Assembly (NCBI RefSeq): GCF_000046705.1
Contig: NC_005956.1
Span: 1,647,001-1,711,000 of the forward strand
DNA length: 64,000 bases
Reading direction: 5' to 3'
Source: Bartonella henselae str. Houston-1
Lineage (GTDB): Bacteria; Pseudomonadota; Alphaproteobacteria; Rhizobiales; Rhizobiaceae
Shown: in pieces, positions 46,207 through 57,314 of the stretch
How the letters are laid out: every line of letters begins with the position of its first letter
How positions within the stretch are numbered: position 1 is the first letter of the stretch
Program-made: the position numbers and the translations under genes
Notes under the pieces: generated by a model
What the model was told of the DNA's origin: nothing
Database searches by the model: none
Seen by the model: only the letters and a program-made list of their open reading frames with translations

Positions 46207-46740
46207 ACAGTGTTTTTCTATGACGCATTTTGTCCCTACGCTCGCTTTGAACACTTACTTTAAACACCTAAAAGATAAACCCACAAGCTCTCACACCACA
46301 CACGCATACCTTTGCCAAAAACCACACCGGCTCTCTCTGACATTTTTCTCAATCAAGACACGCATCACAGCCCTTTTTCAAAGTCTCCTAAACCCAAAGC
46401 GGTGCAATACCTGTTTTCATGCCCCTTGGCAAATCGGAAAGCAATACATCACCTCTTTTACATCCTTTTGCAAACTGAGAGCACAGCACTACACACTGTT
46501 TTTCTATGACGCATTTGTCCCTACGCTCGCTTTGAACACCTCAAAGATAACGAAATACCCTCCTACACCACGCACGCATACCTTTGCCAAAAACCACACT
46601 GATTCTCTCTGACATTTTTCTCAATCAAGACACGCATCACAGCCCCTTTTCAAAGTCTCCTAAACCTAAAGCAGTGCACCACCTGTTTTCATGCCCCTTG
46701 GCAAACCCGAAAGTAATACATTACCTTTTATATCCTCTTC
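46207..46740 (+). repeat. Tandem duplication (~290 bp) between glmM and ftsH
   Basis: TTTTTCTATGACGCATTT recurs at about 46213 and 46499. CATACCTTTGCCAAAAACCA, TTTCTCAATCAAGACACGCA, TCACAGCCC and TTTTCATGCCCCTTGGCAAA follow in the same order in both copies. No gene lies here. Confidence 0.9.
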
Positions 46741-46822
46741 GAAAGAGTATTTCAAAACCTTAAGGCAAATTAGCACCTTGTCTTAAAGAATTTGGCGTAG
46801 GATTTTTCCAAGACAGAGTCCC

Positions 46823-48970
46823 TCAAGCTTTGGGTTCCTGTTTGCCTTTACGTTCAGCAGCATTTAGGTCTTTTTCAGTGTTTTCTTTGCTTCCAGAGAA
46901 GTTGGCTGCTTGGGGAGTTTTTTTTGTGCTTTGTGTTTTTTTCTCAGCCCCAGGAGATTTTTTTCTTTTAGACACGCTATCATTGGATTTAGCATGATTA
47001 GATTTTACTTTTTCCATTCCAGCTTTTAGTTTTTCCTTTTCTTTATCTGCTTTATGCGCATCTTTTTTATCCAGTGTTTCTTGATCGAATTCAGCTTTAC
47101 TTGCTCCAGCCTTAGGGACAGAAGAAGTCCGTGGAGAAGCATTTTCATTTTTTTGGGTTCGTGAAGGAGGTTTTCCTGCGATGACTTCTTGAATTTCAGC
47201 GCCAGTTAAAGTCTCATATTCCAACAAGCCTTGGGCAAGAGCGAACCATTCTTTCTTTTTTGCTTTCAAAATTTTGGTAGCATTTGTATAAGCATCATCA
47301 ATAAGCTTACGCACTTCAGCATCGATCATACGCGCTGTTTCTTCAGAGACATTTTGTGTTCGTGCAACGGAATGTCCTAAAAAGACTTCATCTTGGTTAT
47401 CGCCATAAGCGACATTTCCAAGTAGATCAGAAAAGCCCCATCTCGTAATCATTGCACGTGCTAATTTTGTTGCTTGTTCGATATCGGAAGAAGCACCAGA
47501 AGTGATATTTTCTTTTCCGAATTTCAATTCCTCAGCCACACGTCCCCCCATCATAATAGCCAGACGAGAAATCATCCACCGATAACTCATGGAATAGCGA
47601 TCACCCTCAGGCAATTGCATAACCATTCCCAAAGCCCTTCCTCTTGGCACGATTGTTGCTTTATGGACAGGGTCAGCCACAGGCACATTGAGAGCGACGA
47701 TAGCATGACCTGCTTCGTGATAAGCAGTAAGTTCTTTTTCTTCTTGTGTCATAGCGGTTGAACGGCGTTCAGCCCCCATCATGACTTTATCTTTTGCATC
47801 TTCGAACTCTTGCATAGTGACGACTCTTTTATTACGGCTCGCAGCCATGAGAGCGGCTTCATTGACAAGGTTCATCAGATCAGCACCAGAAAATCCTGGC
47901 GTTCCTCTTGCCAAAACTTTCAGATCCACGTTAGGAGCTAGAGGCACATTGCGCACATGGACTTTCAAGATTTGTTCACGCCCAGAGACATCAGGGTTTG
48001 GCACAACAACTTGCCGATCAAAACGTCCTGGTCTTAACAAAGCAGGATCGAGCACATCGGGACGGTTTGTTGCAGCAATGAGAATAATACTTTCATTGGG
48101 TTCAAAGCCATCCATTTCGACAAGCAACTGGTTTAAGGTCTGCTCCCGTTCATCGTTCCCGCCTCCTAATCCGGCGCCCCGATGGCGCCCGACAGCGTCG
48201 ATTTCATCGATAAAGATAATACAGGGAGCATTTTTTTTAGCCTGTTCGAACATATCCCGCACGCGACTTGCCCCAACACCGACGAACATTTCGACAAAAT
48301 CGGACCCTGAAATAGTAAAGAACGGTACATTGGCTTCACCAGCGACGGAGCGAGCCAGCAAGGTTTTACCAGTTCCAGGAGGACCAACAAGCAAAACGCC
48401 GCGTGGAATACGTCCACCTAAGCGTTGAAATTTTTGTGGCTCACGTAAAAATTCGACAATTTCCTGTAGATCTTGTTTTGCTTCTTCAACACCAGCAACA
48501 TCCTGAAAGGTAACGCGCCCCTGCGCTTCATTGAGCAATTTTGCTTTTGATTTGCCAAACCCCATTGCCCCACGCGATCCACTTTGCATTTGTCGCATAA
48601 AGAAGATCCAAGCTCCAACGATAATAATAACAGGCAACAAGGAAAAGAGAAGATTGAGGAAGATACTATTGCCAGAACTTTCAGGAACAGCTTTAACGTT
48701 CACATTTTTGCTTTCCAATTTTTGTATCAAGCCTGGATCCCGTGGAGCATAGGTTGAAATAACTCTGTTCTCAACGGTTTTTCCTGTTAACTTTTGTCCT
48801 TGAATGGTAACAGCCTGAAGCTCATTATTCTCGACTTTCTGCAAGAATTCGGAATAAGAGAGCTCTCCACCTCCAGAACGCTGGCTATCTCCATTAAAGA
48901 GAGAAAAGGATACAATCAAAATCAAGGCAATAACTCCCCAAATGAGGAGAGAGCGGTAATTGGAATTCAT
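46823..48970 (-). CDS. ftsH: ATP-dependent zinc metalloprotease FtsH
   Basis: A 715-residue hexameric inner-membrane AAA+ protease that degrades misfolded and regulatory membrane proteins. Two N-terminal spans ([18 protein letters not shown] and [20 protein letters not shown]) flank a periplasmic domain. Walker A is [20 protein letters not shown], Walker B is [13 protein letters not shown], and the SRH contains [20 protein letters not shown]. The zinc site is [13 protein letters not shown]. The last ~100 residues are a Lys/Ser/Glu-rich tail, longer than in most relatives. It is between tilS and glmM as usual in Rhizobiales. Confidence 0.97.
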   Translation of the reverse strand: MNSNYRSLLIWGVIALILIVSFSLFNGDSQRSGGGELSYSEFLQKVENNELQAVTIQGQKLTGKTVENRVISTYAPRDPGLIQKLESKNVNVKAVPESSGNSIFLNLLFSLLPVIIIVGAWIFFMRQMQSGSRGAMGFGKSKAKLLNEAQGRVTFQDVAGVEEAKQDLQEIVEFLREPQKFQRLGGRIPRGVLLVGPPGTGKTLLARSVAGEANVPFFTISGSDFVEMFVGVGASRVRDMFEQAKKNAPCIIFIDEIDAVGRHRGAGLGGGNDEREQTLNQLLVEMDGFEPNESIILIAATNRPDVLDPALLRPGRFDRQVVVPNPDVSGREQILKVHVRNVPLAPNVDLKVLARGTPGFSGADLMNLVNEAALMAASRNKRVVTMQEFEDAKDKVMMGAERRSTAMTQEEKELTAYHEAGHAIVALNVPVADPVHKATIVPRGRALGMVMQLPEGDRYSMSYRWMISRLAIMMGGRVAEELKFGKENITSGASSDIEQATKLARAMITRWGFSDLLGNVAYGDNQDEVFLGHSVARTQNVSEETARMIDAEVRKLIDDAYTNATKILKAKKKEWFALAQGLLEYETLTGAEIQEVIAGKPPSRTQKNENASPRTSSVPKAGASKAEFDQETLDKKDAHKADKEKEKLKAGMEKVKSNHAKSNDSVSKRKKSPGAEKKTQSTKKTPQAANFSGSKENTEKDLNAAERKGKQEPKA

Positions 48971-49084
48971 ATCAAGTCCACTTAATAAAATACAGATCCT
49001 AAATAGTTACCCCTAACATATAACCTTGTCAGCTCCTTGCCAAGATATGAGAGGATGTTTATTCTCTTTTAGAGTGATTTTTCT

Positions 49085-50566
49085 TTATCCTTTCACCTTA
49101 ATATCAAAAAAAGGCTGCACAACATTCACAAAAGCAGCATCTTGAGAAGACAAAAGCCAATCGAAGGGAGCCATAATGCGTCTTATGGTGATAGTGTGTT
49201 GCATAGCAGCGTGATAAGCCAATTCTGGAATATCGTACCCCTTATCATTTGAGATCATCAACAGGGATTTTAGAGAAGGGAAATGGGTGTTTTCAAGATT
49301 GAAATTGTTGTTTTTGAAGAGAGATTTCAACTGTTGCAAACCCGCTGCTCCAACTTTTATGGGCTCATGGCTATGATTTGTGATCTGATAGCGCCCATCC
49401 CATAAAAAAGTTTGTCCTTTTTCAACAATAGCTTCTTTGATATTTCGCGCTTCACGCCAAAAAGCGATTCCGCTTCTGTTATATTCAATGACAGATCCAG
49501 CATAAGTAAAGCGGCGTTTTTCTGAAGAATGGAGAGATAATTTTTGAACGAGAGTGCTTAATTTTTTATGAGGGAGCAAGTAAAAGCCGCCTCCCATCAA
49601 AACAGCGAAAAGCCCCACGACAAAAGGAAAACCTGGATGTTTCTGTAAGAATAACGCAGGCTTTGCAATAAAACAACGCCCATATTCAACAGTGATATCC
49701 AGAGCCAAAATCAGATCCGCAATATTTTTTGCCTGTTGACGACGTTGAAGCGCCGCTTCATGAACTTTTCGCGCGATGCAGGTAAACTTTTTGGGTTGAA
49801 GGGATTGACGCACACGCACACGTTCAAAATTGCAATCTTCATTGGTTGGATCTTCAATCCATGTTTTTTCTTTTAAACGTAGATACGTCCGCAATGTTTC
49901 ACGCTTTACACCAAGGAGCGGACGAATTAAACGCACTGTTCCACGCAACAGTGCTTCACGCGGAATACAAGATAAACCGCGCTCATAGATCAGCCCATCA
50001 CTTTTTTCGGCAATATCTCCTCCATGACCTCCAACACCCATCCTCTCGCACCTCTCTGCAAAGGCTTCCTGCTGCAAAACATCCGCATGAACTCCCCCAC
50101 CCATTTCTGCAAAAGCTTCCTGCTGCAAAACATCCGCGCTCTTTTGGAGACGTTGATACCGCATTTGATAAGTTTCAACCTGATCATTAAGCGTATGCCC
50201 TGTCATAATAAGTGTTGCGCCTTGTTTTTGCGCTTCTTGAAAGAGCAGATCATAGCGTGCAACACGAGCGCTTGAAGCGATATGGGTCTTTGGCTTTTTA
50301 CCCTCCCAGCGCACAATGCGATGTTGAATATGATGAGCACGACAAATTTCCGCAACAATTGAAGCTTCACGCGCTGATTCTTGACGCAATTGATGATCAA
50401 CGGTCACGACAATTATTTCCGGAGGAACAGAGAGCGTTTTTAAATGGTCCTTGACCAGAAATAGCAAAGCAAGAGAATCACTTCCGCCTGAGACTGCAAG
50501 TATCAACTTCTGACACTGAATAAAATCTGATGTTTTAAAGAGATTTCCTGCTAGTCTAACGCACAC
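49085..50566 (-). CDS. tilS: tRNA(Ile)-lysidine synthase TilS
   Basis: A 493-residue N-type ATP pyrophosphatase that modifies C34 of tRNA-Ile(CAU). The PP-loop is LILAVSGGSDSLALLFLVKD near residue 22; HTLNDQVETYQMR is the second conserved block. Within the core, ADVLQQEAFAE occurs twice 17 residues apart (50057 and 50108), a small in-frame tandem duplication in a variable loop. Beyond it, IRPLLGVKRETLRTYL and DPTNEDCNFERVRVR are standard. Next gene downstream is ftsH; upstream is the broken cpoB. Confidence 0.93.
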   Translation of the reverse strand: MCVRLAGNLFKTSDFIQCQKLILAVSGGSDSLALLFLVKDHLKTLSVPPEIIVVTVDHQLRQESAREASIVAEICRAHHIQHRIVRWEGKKPKTHIASSARVARYDLLFQEAQKQGATLIMTGHTLNDQVETYQMRYQRLQKSADVLQQEAFAEMGGGVHADVLQQEAFAERCERMGVGGHGGDIAEKSDGLIYERGLSCIPREALLRGTVRLIRPLLGVKRETLRTYLRLKEKTWIEDPTNEDCNFERVRVRQSLQPKKFTCIARKVHEAALQRRQQAKNIADLILALDITVEYGRCFIAKPALFLQKHPGFPFVVGLFAVLMGGGFYLLPHKKLSTLVQKLSLHSSEKRRFTYAGSVIEYNRSGIAFWREARNIKEAIVEKGQTFLWDGRYQITNHSHEPIKVGAAGLQQLKSLFKNNNFNLENTHFPSLKSLLMISNDKGYDIPELAYHAAMQHTITIRRIMAPFDWLLSSQDAAFVNVVQPFFDIKVKG

Positions 50567-50589
50567 CGTAAACGACTCCTTTCCTTTTT

Positions 50590-51447
50590 AGAGGTTTACA
50601 AAAAACAGACTCCAACATTTTCTGATGCTTTGATCTTTCTACAAAAAGTGAACAAAACTCTTTATTCTGTTCAAGAGCAATCATATTCCTTGCTAATTTC
50701 AGCAAAATTTCAGAAGTGTAAAGTTTCTTTTTGTCTGTATACCATACGTTAAGATAAATTTGTGCTGCTTTGTGATAACGTTTTTATCTCAACAACGCTT
50801 CTGCCAACCAAAACAAAGCATCATCACACAAAGGGGCTTTTTTATAACACTGTTGAAAAGTGCAAAAGGCTTTTTCAGCATCAACATAATTGACAGAAAG
50901 AATAAAATTATACCCTTTTTATACAATGCTTGAGAAGAGAAGCTTGAGAAGAGAAAAATTTTCACCATAATGTAGTTCGACATGATCTCTTTCTTCATGC
51001 CTTTTCTCTAACAGGTTATACGCTCCCTTCAGACACCCCTCTGTTTCTTTTGCATCTTTATGCATTTCCTTCAGATGTTCACCGGTCTCGTTCAAATAAC
51101 CATGCATTTCTTGCAAACAGCTTTTATGATTATGGCTTTTCACAACAGCAACATTTTTCTCACCATTTTTGTATTATGCGCTTTCCAACCTTTCTTTATA
51201 ACCTGCACGTTTTCATCCAAATCAACACTCTCAAAAACACAAGAATAAAAAGAAGAGTCTTTTTATCAAAAAACCGATGGAATTGCTTTTGCACATTTTT
51301 CAAACCAGTATGCTCAAGCACCATCGGTATATTATGCAAGAGTTTATCCAAATCATAATCTTTAAAAAGAGTCTTCTGATTTTCTAAAATAAACTCTTGT
51401 CTTTGCAACATCTCCTGAAAAAAGAGATCCGTAGTATTCTTATTCAC
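50590..51447 (-). pseudogene. Degenerate cpoB/ybgF
   Basis: Frame pieces on the minus strand give a coiled region (LQRQEFILENQKTLFKDYDL; GYLNETGEHLKEMHKDAKET). Then comes a TPR-like C-terminus: YNFILSVNYVDAEKAFCTFQ, KKAPLCDDALFWLAEALLR, an in-frame TAA, KRYHKAAQIYLNVWYTDKKK, LLKLARNMIALEQNKEFCSL. That order and spacing match the C-terminal TPR of CpoB/YbgF. The location between pal and tilS is where cpoB sits in Rhizobiales. At least one frameshift and one stop break it. CpoB links cell division to the Tol-Pal system. Confidence 0.7.
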
Positions 51448-52189
51448 CTACATCGGAAGCCTTATCTGCAGCATCAGGAGCAGCCTCATCCATCGCATCA
51501 GAAGATTTATCTGCAGCATCAGGAGCAGCCTCATCCACCGCATCAGAAGATTTATCTGCAGCATCAGGAGCAGCCTCATCCACCGCATCAGAAGGTTTAT
51601 CTGCAGCATCAGGAGCAGCCTCATCCACCGCATCAGAAGATTTATCTGCAGCATCAGGAGCAGCCTCATCCACCGCATCAGAAGATTTATCTGCAGCATC
51701 AGGAGCAGCCTCATCCACCGCATCAGAAGGTTTATCTGCAGCATCAGGAGCAGCCTCATCCATCGCATCAGAAGGCTTATCTGCAGCATCAGGAGCAGCC
51801 TCATCCACCGCATCAGAAGGTTTATCTGCAGCATCAGGAGCAGCCTCATCCATCGCATCAGAAGGCTTATCTGCAGCATCAGGAGCAGCCTCATCCATCG
51901 CATCAGAAGGCTTATCTGCAGCATCAGGAGCAGCCTCATCCATCGCATCAGAAGGCTTATCCGTAGCCCCAGGAGCAGTCTCATCCACTGCATCAGAAGG
52001 CTTATCCGTAGCCCCAGGAGCAGTCTCATCCACTGCATCAGAAGGCTTATCCGTAGCACTAGACTCCGAGTCATGTGTAAAATATTTGGAAACCCAATGT
52101 GCTGCACTTTGAGCAAACGAAGCAGAGCAAGCTATAAATATCGCCATATAAAAGACAATTTTCAATTTTTTTCTACAATACATCCACAT
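51440..52189 (-). CDS. Secreted protein with 13 copies of a 15-residue acidic repeat
   Basis: A 249-residue protein. Residues 1-30 form a signal peptide (KKLKIVFYMAIFIACSASFA, likely cleavage near AQS-A). After SAAHWVSKYFTHDSESS come thirteen 15-residue repeats of the type AADKPSDAVDEAAPD (first two end TAPG), plus a partial ending ASDVGE. GAGGAG lies 6 nt before the ATG at 52189. The repeats are 45 bp, rich in Ala/Asp/Pro and predicted disordered. The gene sits between pal and the broken cpoB, so it may derive from the 5' end of cpoB with repeats expanded. Function unknown; periplasmic or surface. Confidence 0.75.
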   Translation of the reverse strand: MWMYCRKKLKIVFYMAIFIACSASFAQSAAHWVSKYFTHDSESSATDKPSDAVDETAPGATDKPSDAVDETAPGATDKPSDAMDEAAPDAADKPSDAMDEAAPDAADKPSDAMDEAAPDAADKPSDAVDEAAPDAADKPSDAMDEAAPDAADKPSDAVDEAAPDAADKSSDAVDEAAPDAADKSSDAVDEAAPDAADKPSDAVDEAAPDAADKSSDAVDEAAPDAADKSSDAMDEAAPDAADKASDVGE

Positions 52190-52238
52190 GCTTTTCTCCT
52201 CTTAAGAATCAGTCCAATAGTTTAAGCAAACCATTTTT

Positions 52239-52763
52239 TTAATTACGGTTTATATTATTTATCGTAGTAACAGCACGTCTATTCTGGTTCCAACAAGAAA
52301 TATCGTCACACACTGCTACAGGTCTTTCTTTTCCATAAGAAATTGTTTGAATCCGTTGTGCAGAAACACCAAGAGAAATTAAATAATTGCGTACAGCAAC
52401 GGCTCGGCGCTGACCAAGAGCCAAATTATATTCACGCGTACCACGTTCATCAGCATGGCCTTCAATGACAATAGAATAGAAGGGATAACGCAATAACCAT
52501 TCTGCTTGACGCATTAAAATAGCTTCGGCGTCAGGCTCAATAGAAGAAGAATCAAGACTAAAGAAAACACGATCTCCAACATTAACAGTAAAATCCTGAC
52601 TTGAACCTAAAGTTGCCTGATTAAAACCCGCATTATTCAAAAAAGCGCCATTTATACCGCTAAGTGCACCAACATTTTTTTTGTCGCCGCACCCCACAAG
52701 AGACAGTGAGAAGAAAAGGACCACTGTTAGGGGCTGAAAGATAATATTTTTGAGAAAGCGCAT
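52239..52763 (-). CDS. pal: Peptidoglycan-associated lipoprotein Pal
   Basis: A 174-residue outer-membrane lipoprotein that binds peptidoglycan and TolB. The lipoprotein signal ends at SLSLVGCGDKK (lipobox LVGC). The OmpA-like domain is clear: NVGDRVFFSLDSSSIEPDAE, IVIEGHADERGTREYNLALG, QRRAVAVRNYLISLGV and SYGKERPV. Terminal residues NNINRN are slightly extended. It is separated from tolB by yebC and trcR, so in this genome it probably has its own promoter. Confidence 0.96.
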   Translation of the reverse strand: MRFLKNIIFQPLTVVLFFSLSLVGCGDKKNVGALSGINGAFLNNAGFNQATLGSSQDFTVNVGDRVFFSLDSSSIEPDAEAILMRQAEWLLRYPFYSIVIEGHADERGTREYNLALGQRRAVAVRNYLISLGVSAQRIQTISYGKERPVAVCDDISCWNQNRRAVTTINNINRN

Positions 52764-52963
52764 GTACTGATTTTCCTTAGTTAGTAAACATCACTATTGA
52801 AGTGGATATATTCTTTAAAGAGCGCCTCAGGGATAACTTTTAATCCCTAATGAAGAAAAAATATTTTTTATTTTTTCCCTGACCATTCTTTTTAGTCTCC
52901 CATAGCCTTCTCATTGACAGCCTTTGAGCATCAATGTACAACCGGGATACCTTTTACTTTGTG

Positions 52964-53662
52964 TCATTCTGTTGATGCGTCATTCTCACGATTTTTCTGC
53001 AATGCATTGAGTTTAGCAAAAACTTTATCAGCATCGAAATTCTTGTTGAAATCTTGTTCATGTTCCTTTTCATGGATGGCAACATTTTCTGTAACCGATG
53101 CGGGAAGTAAAGATTTGTCTTCCTCATTAGAGAGAGGACGATTTTTTGCAGCACGCTTGAGTTCGATATCCAAATCGATTTGCAAACACAAGCCAAGCCC
53201 TACCGGATCAAGAGCGACCAAATTAGCACTATTCCAATGGGTTCTATTGCGAATTTGCTCAATAGTTCCTTTTGTTGTTCCAATCAACCGTGCAATTTGT
53301 GCATCCTTTAACTCAGGATGATTGGTCACCAGCCATAAGATACCATTTGGGCGATCTTGACGTCGCGAAAGAGGGATATAGCGAGCCCCTTTACGTTTTT
53401 TTTCTGGAATATGGACTTTTGACTGAGAAATTTTCAAGCGCGCATTTTTGTCTGCTTCCACACGTGCAATTTCACTGCGTGTCAACTGACCAGAACTAAT
53501 GGGATCGAGGCCTTTAATACCATAAGCAGCTTCACCATCAGCAATAGCTTTTACTTCCAACACATGCAATTTACAAAATTCTGCAATCTGATCAAAAGTA
53601 AGCGCTGTATTATCAACCAGCCAAACAGCTGTAGCTTTGGGCATCAAAAGTTGCGTTGCCAT
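52964..53662 (-). CDS. DUF1013 / TrcR-like cell-cycle transcriptional regulator
   Basis: A 232-residue alphaproteobacterial protein: MATQLLMPKATAVWLVDNTA, LTFDQIAEFCKLHVLEVKAI, GIKGLDPISSGQLTRSEIAR, then a central helix-turn-helix-like part (LKDAQIARLIGTTKGTIEQI) and NRTHWNSANLVALDPVGLGL. TrcR in related species is a cell-cycle regulator and RNA-polymerase-associated factor. The C-terminal ~70 residues are charged and less conserved. It lies between yebC and pal on the minus strand. Confidence 0.85.
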   Translation of the reverse strand: MATQLLMPKATAVWLVDNTALTFDQIAEFCKLHVLEVKAIADGEAAYGIKGLDPISSGQLTRSEIARVEADKNARLKISQSKVHIPEKKRKGARYIPLSRRQDRPNGILWLVTNHPELKDAQIARLIGTTKGTIEQIRNRTHWNSANLVALDPVGLGLCLQIDLDIELKRAAKNRPLSNEEDKSLLPASVTENVAIHEKEHEQDFNKNFDADKVFAKLNALQKNRENDASTE

Positions 53663-54074
53663 TTTTATAATATCCTCTTATTCGCCTTTTAATAGGCACG
53701 TTATCGCCCCCTTTGGAGCTTTGGAGTATTTTCTCCTATCTAGAGTATTTTTCCTATATTGTCAGGCTCTTTTCACCCACTCCGATAAAGCGAGACATGG
53801 AATAAACTACTTTTTCCAAGAAATCACGCTCTGTTATAGCGTGATTTTTGATTGACGACAAGACACCAGCCTAATGATGTCCTTCAAGAAAGCCTCTTTA
53901 CCTTTAAGGGGAATTTTTTTATGAAAGGGCTTATTCAGTCACTTCACCTTATGGTACAATGAATTTGTTGGCAGATTTGGGGCCCATTTATTCAATCGAG
54001 ATAGGTAGTTGACGCCTAAAGGGAGGGGTCTTTGAAAACTGAAAGGGAAACCTCAAAAAACTGAAAGGGAAGCC

Positions 54075-54821
54075 ATGGCAGGCCATTCACAATTTAAGAA
54101 TATTATGCACCGTAAAGGGCGTCAAGATGCAATGCGCTCGAAAATATTTTCAAAGCTTGCACGTGAAATTACCGTTGCAGCCAAACAAGGCTCTCCTGAT
54201 CCGGCTATGAATCCGCGTTTAAGGCTTGCAGTGCAAAATGCGAAAGCACAATCGATGCCGAAAGACAATATTGAACGTGCAATTAAGAAAGCTTCAGGGA
54301 GTGATGTCGAAAATTATGATGAAGTGCGCTACGAAGGATATGGTCCAGGTGGTGTTGCAGTTATTGTTGAAGCTTTAACGGATAATCGCAACCGCACTGC
54401 TTCAAACATACGCGCCGCTTTCACCAAATCAGGTGGCGCACTAGGAGAAACAGGTTCTGTAAGCTTCATGTTTAACCGGATTGGTGAAATCATCTATAAG
54501 CCGGAAGCAGGAACAACTGACAACATCATGGACGCAGCGATAGAGGCAGGGGCTGAAGATGTGCAATCGGAAGAAACTGGGCATCATATTATCTGTACAT
54601 TTGAAGATATTGGTGAAGTTTCTAAAATGCTTGAAGCAAAACTTGGCGAAGCAGAATCAATCAAAACTGTTTGGAAAGCCACCACCCTTACACCCGTAGA
54701 TGAAGAAAAAGCTTTGTCAATTTTACGGCTTATTTCGACATTAGAAGAAGATGATGACGTGCAAAATGTTTATGCCAATTTTGATGTCAGCGATGAGATT
54801 TTGGCGAAACTATCTGCTTAA
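54075..54821 (+). CDS. yebC: YebC/PmpR family regulator
   Basis: A 248-residue protein starting [20 protein letters not shown], the family signature. It goes on with [35 protein letters not shown] and [20 protein letters not shown]. YebC proteins act as DNA-binding regulators and, as shown for some members, relieve ribosome stalling on proline-rich stretches. GAAAGGGAAGCC precedes the ATG. In many Alphaproteobacteria yebC is next to ruvC; here it is on the opposite strand, between tolB and trcR/pal. Confidence 0.95.
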   Translation: MAGHSQFKNIMHRKGRQDAMRSKIFSKLAREITVAAKQGSPDPAMNPRLRLAVQNAKAQSMPKDNIERAIKKASGSDVENYDEVRYEGYGPGGVAVIVEALTDNRNRTASNIRAAFTKSGGALGETGSVSFMFNRIGEIIYKPEAGTTDNIMDAAIEAGAEDVQSEETGHHIICTFEDIGEVSKMLEAKLGEAESIKTVWKATTLTPVDEEKALSILRLISTLEEDDDVQNVYANFDVSDEILAKLSA

Positions 54822-54954
54822 GTGGAGAGGCAATTTTTACTCTATCGATCCTCCCCTGTACTGTTTTCTTCTTAAGCGTGCTCTCCCCTTCTCCCTGAGA
54901 GCCTCTTAACCGCTTTTGACCAAGCATAAATATCCCTTATTTTTCCCAACCCAT

Positions 54955-54979
54955 AAAAAGCCCCGCATTACAGCGGGGC
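54955..54979 (-). terminator. GC-rich hairpin with T-run on the minus strand
   Basis: GCCCCGC - ATTACA - GCGGGGC is a perfect 7-bp stem. It is preceded by AAAAA on the + strand, which becomes TTTTT after the stem on the minus strand. It would end leftward transcripts coming from the tolB side before they reach yebC in antisense; it could also help end yebC. Confidence 0.75.
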
Positions 54980-56042
54980 CGCAATGTATATTTAAAAAAC
55001 TTTCAATAAAAATCTCAAATTTGAAGGATCCAAAAGCTTTTTGTCAAATTTTTTCCCCATGCAATCATTTCTCCATCATCGTCTGCGGATGTCTACTGCA
55101 ATACCATATTGATTTATAAAGATAATAAACATTCTACAAAGTGCATCCCCCTCGAATACAGTAAGATTTTCTCCTTTCACCCCCGTACATTCAAAATCAG
55201 AAAAAACCATACACCTACACCCCACAAAAGAGATCACCCTATGGATAAAAACCATTTCAGAAAAGAGTCAGCCTCTCATAAACCTTCTCAAAGCAAAAGC
55301 AGGCTACACCATTGGAAGTGAGCAAAGAGTATGATGATGCCGGCTTGCATCTCTCTATAGGAACCTTTCTGACCTTCTCCATACAATTTTGGTTGTACAC
55401 TTGCCCTCTTCAAAGTCACCACGCACCCCTGTCTGCATAGATGTTATCGGCTGTAGTTGTACTTCTCAACACAGAGACAAAAACCGCCTCAAAGCGAAGC
55501 TTCGTATGCATATTACATACGCCAAAACACGTTCAACGAAAACCTTAAGTGTAAATTCCCTAAAAATGCACCTTTCTCAAGGTCCAAAAATCGATCAACC
55601 ACTTTTCCTAATTACCCTAGCTATATCTTTTCCTGCACATTGAAAAATAAATTTTCCAATGCCTTTAAGCCTCTCTTTTTAAATGAACTTCCATTTAAAA
55701 AAATAATGCCCCCCAATTTTAAAATAAATGCCTTCAATAAAACAATGGGTAAGATGTTCACTCCTTAACAAGAGCAACCAACGCGGGCAAAATTATTCCC
55801 AAGGCATAAAAACACTTATCATGAAAACGTAAATGGGGAGGCAATTCACAAGTAATACCCCGCATGCGTAAATAAACCTTTGCTAAGGTATCTTTTATCG
55901 GTTGGCTTTATTGCCAAATCTTTTCTGCTTTATAAGCCTACTGTTTTGCCTTTTTGAGATCAGAACAGAACCGTTTTGAGAAAGAGAGCCTATTGACAAT
56001 AAGCCTTATCCTAAAATACTTGTTACCCCAATAAACCTATTC

Positions 56043-56240
56043 TTATGAGAGCTTGTATGATCTCTCTAAAAGAACAGCCAGCATAACAACAAAGTAAAAG
56101 ATGCGCATTCCATGCATAGGAAAACAATCAGCTAGACAGCCTATCATCATAGGCAGCAGAGCAACGGACAAGACCATAAGCCCCATAGCAAACACCAAGC
56201 ACGCATTTGTCATGCCTTGAGCATTTGTAAAAGAGCACAT
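56043..56240 (-). CDS. Possible small two-span membrane protein
   Basis: A 65-residue frame starting MCSFTNAQGMTNACLVFAMG with hydrophobic stretches (LVFAMGLMVLSVALLPMMIG and MRIFYFVVMLAVLL) and a basic end. AGGAAA is just upstream. In-frame ATGs at 56249 and 56267 are also possible. No family recognised. It lies alone in the tolB-yebC gap, so it could be a relic or chance frame. Confidence 0.35.
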   Translation of the reverse strand: MCSFTNAQGMTNACLVFAMGLMVLSVALLPMMIGCLADCFPMHGMRIFYFVVMLAVLLERSYKLS

Positions 56241-57107
56241 TTTCCTCATCCTATAACGTTGCGTCACAGGATGGATTTTGCTATTATTCGATGACTATTT
56301 TAGAGAATCTTTGTCATGTCCTTACATGACAAGTTTTTTATACCACGTCATTATAACGTTATAACGTTGTGTTTTTGCTTTTTCAATTAGCTGGAGAAGG
56401 TCTGATTGGAGCCAACGAGATAAAAAGCCGAATTTTAAAGGTTTTGGAAGTGAACTATTGGCCAACATAACGCCAGAATATTGAAATCTCAACGGGCATC
56501 ATAGAAACTTATCCTCAAATCGACGATAATACCTTTGTCAATTCTTAGCTGATATTATATTTTCTCACCTCGTAATATTCCTATCCTTTATAAAAGCAAC
56601 CTTTCCACCACACCACCTTGTCTTTCAAACATTAACTTAAAGGCACATAAGCACAAAGGGTTTTCATCAAAAAACCTAAGTGCAAAAGCCCTAAAAGAAT
56701 TCCTGAAAGAATTTTTTCTAAAGAAGTTTTCTCCCTAGAGGGTTTTTCTAAAGGAAATATTCTCGATAGAAATCCCCTTAAGAAAACCTTCTTCCTCCTC
56801 TATGACCTTTTCCATACAATTTTGGTTGTGCGCTTCCCCTCTTAAACACTCACCCCTGTCTTCATAGATGTCATCGGCTGTAGTTTTACCTCATAATACA
56901 CAGACAAAAATCTCCTTAAAGCAGAACACCCCATTGGTATTCTAGACTCCGTAAACCCGATGCTCTCAGCCCTAGAGGAAAATTGAAACGAGAATGATTG
57001 AAGCTCAAGGCAGCAATTCCTTAAAAAAGAAGCTTTTATCCAATCACGAGGAATACGTCTAAAATACTCATGTTAATTGAAGAAGCCTACAATACGTTGG
57101 TATTCTT

Positions 57108-57314
57108 TATAAAGGCAACCTTTCCACCACGCCACCGTGTCTTTCAAACCTTAACTAAAGGCACATAAGCACAAAGGGTTTTCATCAAAAAACCTAAGTG
57201 CAAAAATCCTAAAAGAATTCCTGAAAGGATTTTTTCTAAAGAAGTTTTCTCCCTAGAGGGTTTTTCTAAAGGAAATATTCTCGATAGAAATCCCCTTAAG
57301 AAAACCCTCCACAT
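57108..57314 (+). repeat. ~205-bp direct repeat (second copy at 56585-56793)
   Basis: The two copies agree over nearly every base (CTAGAGGGTTTTTCTAAAGG, GGAAATATTCTCGATAGAAA), differing at a handful of positions, and are 523 bp apart. AAGGCACATAAGCACAAAGG is shared. Non-coding on both strands as far as I can see. Confidence 0.93.

Noticed and set aside
51397..52116. Long repeat frames on both strands over the acidic-repeat gene (HQEQPHPPHQK and LLMRWMRLLLMLQ types)
   Set aside because: A 45-bp unit keeps several frames open. Only the 51440-52189 frame has a signal peptide and a good ribosome-binding site.
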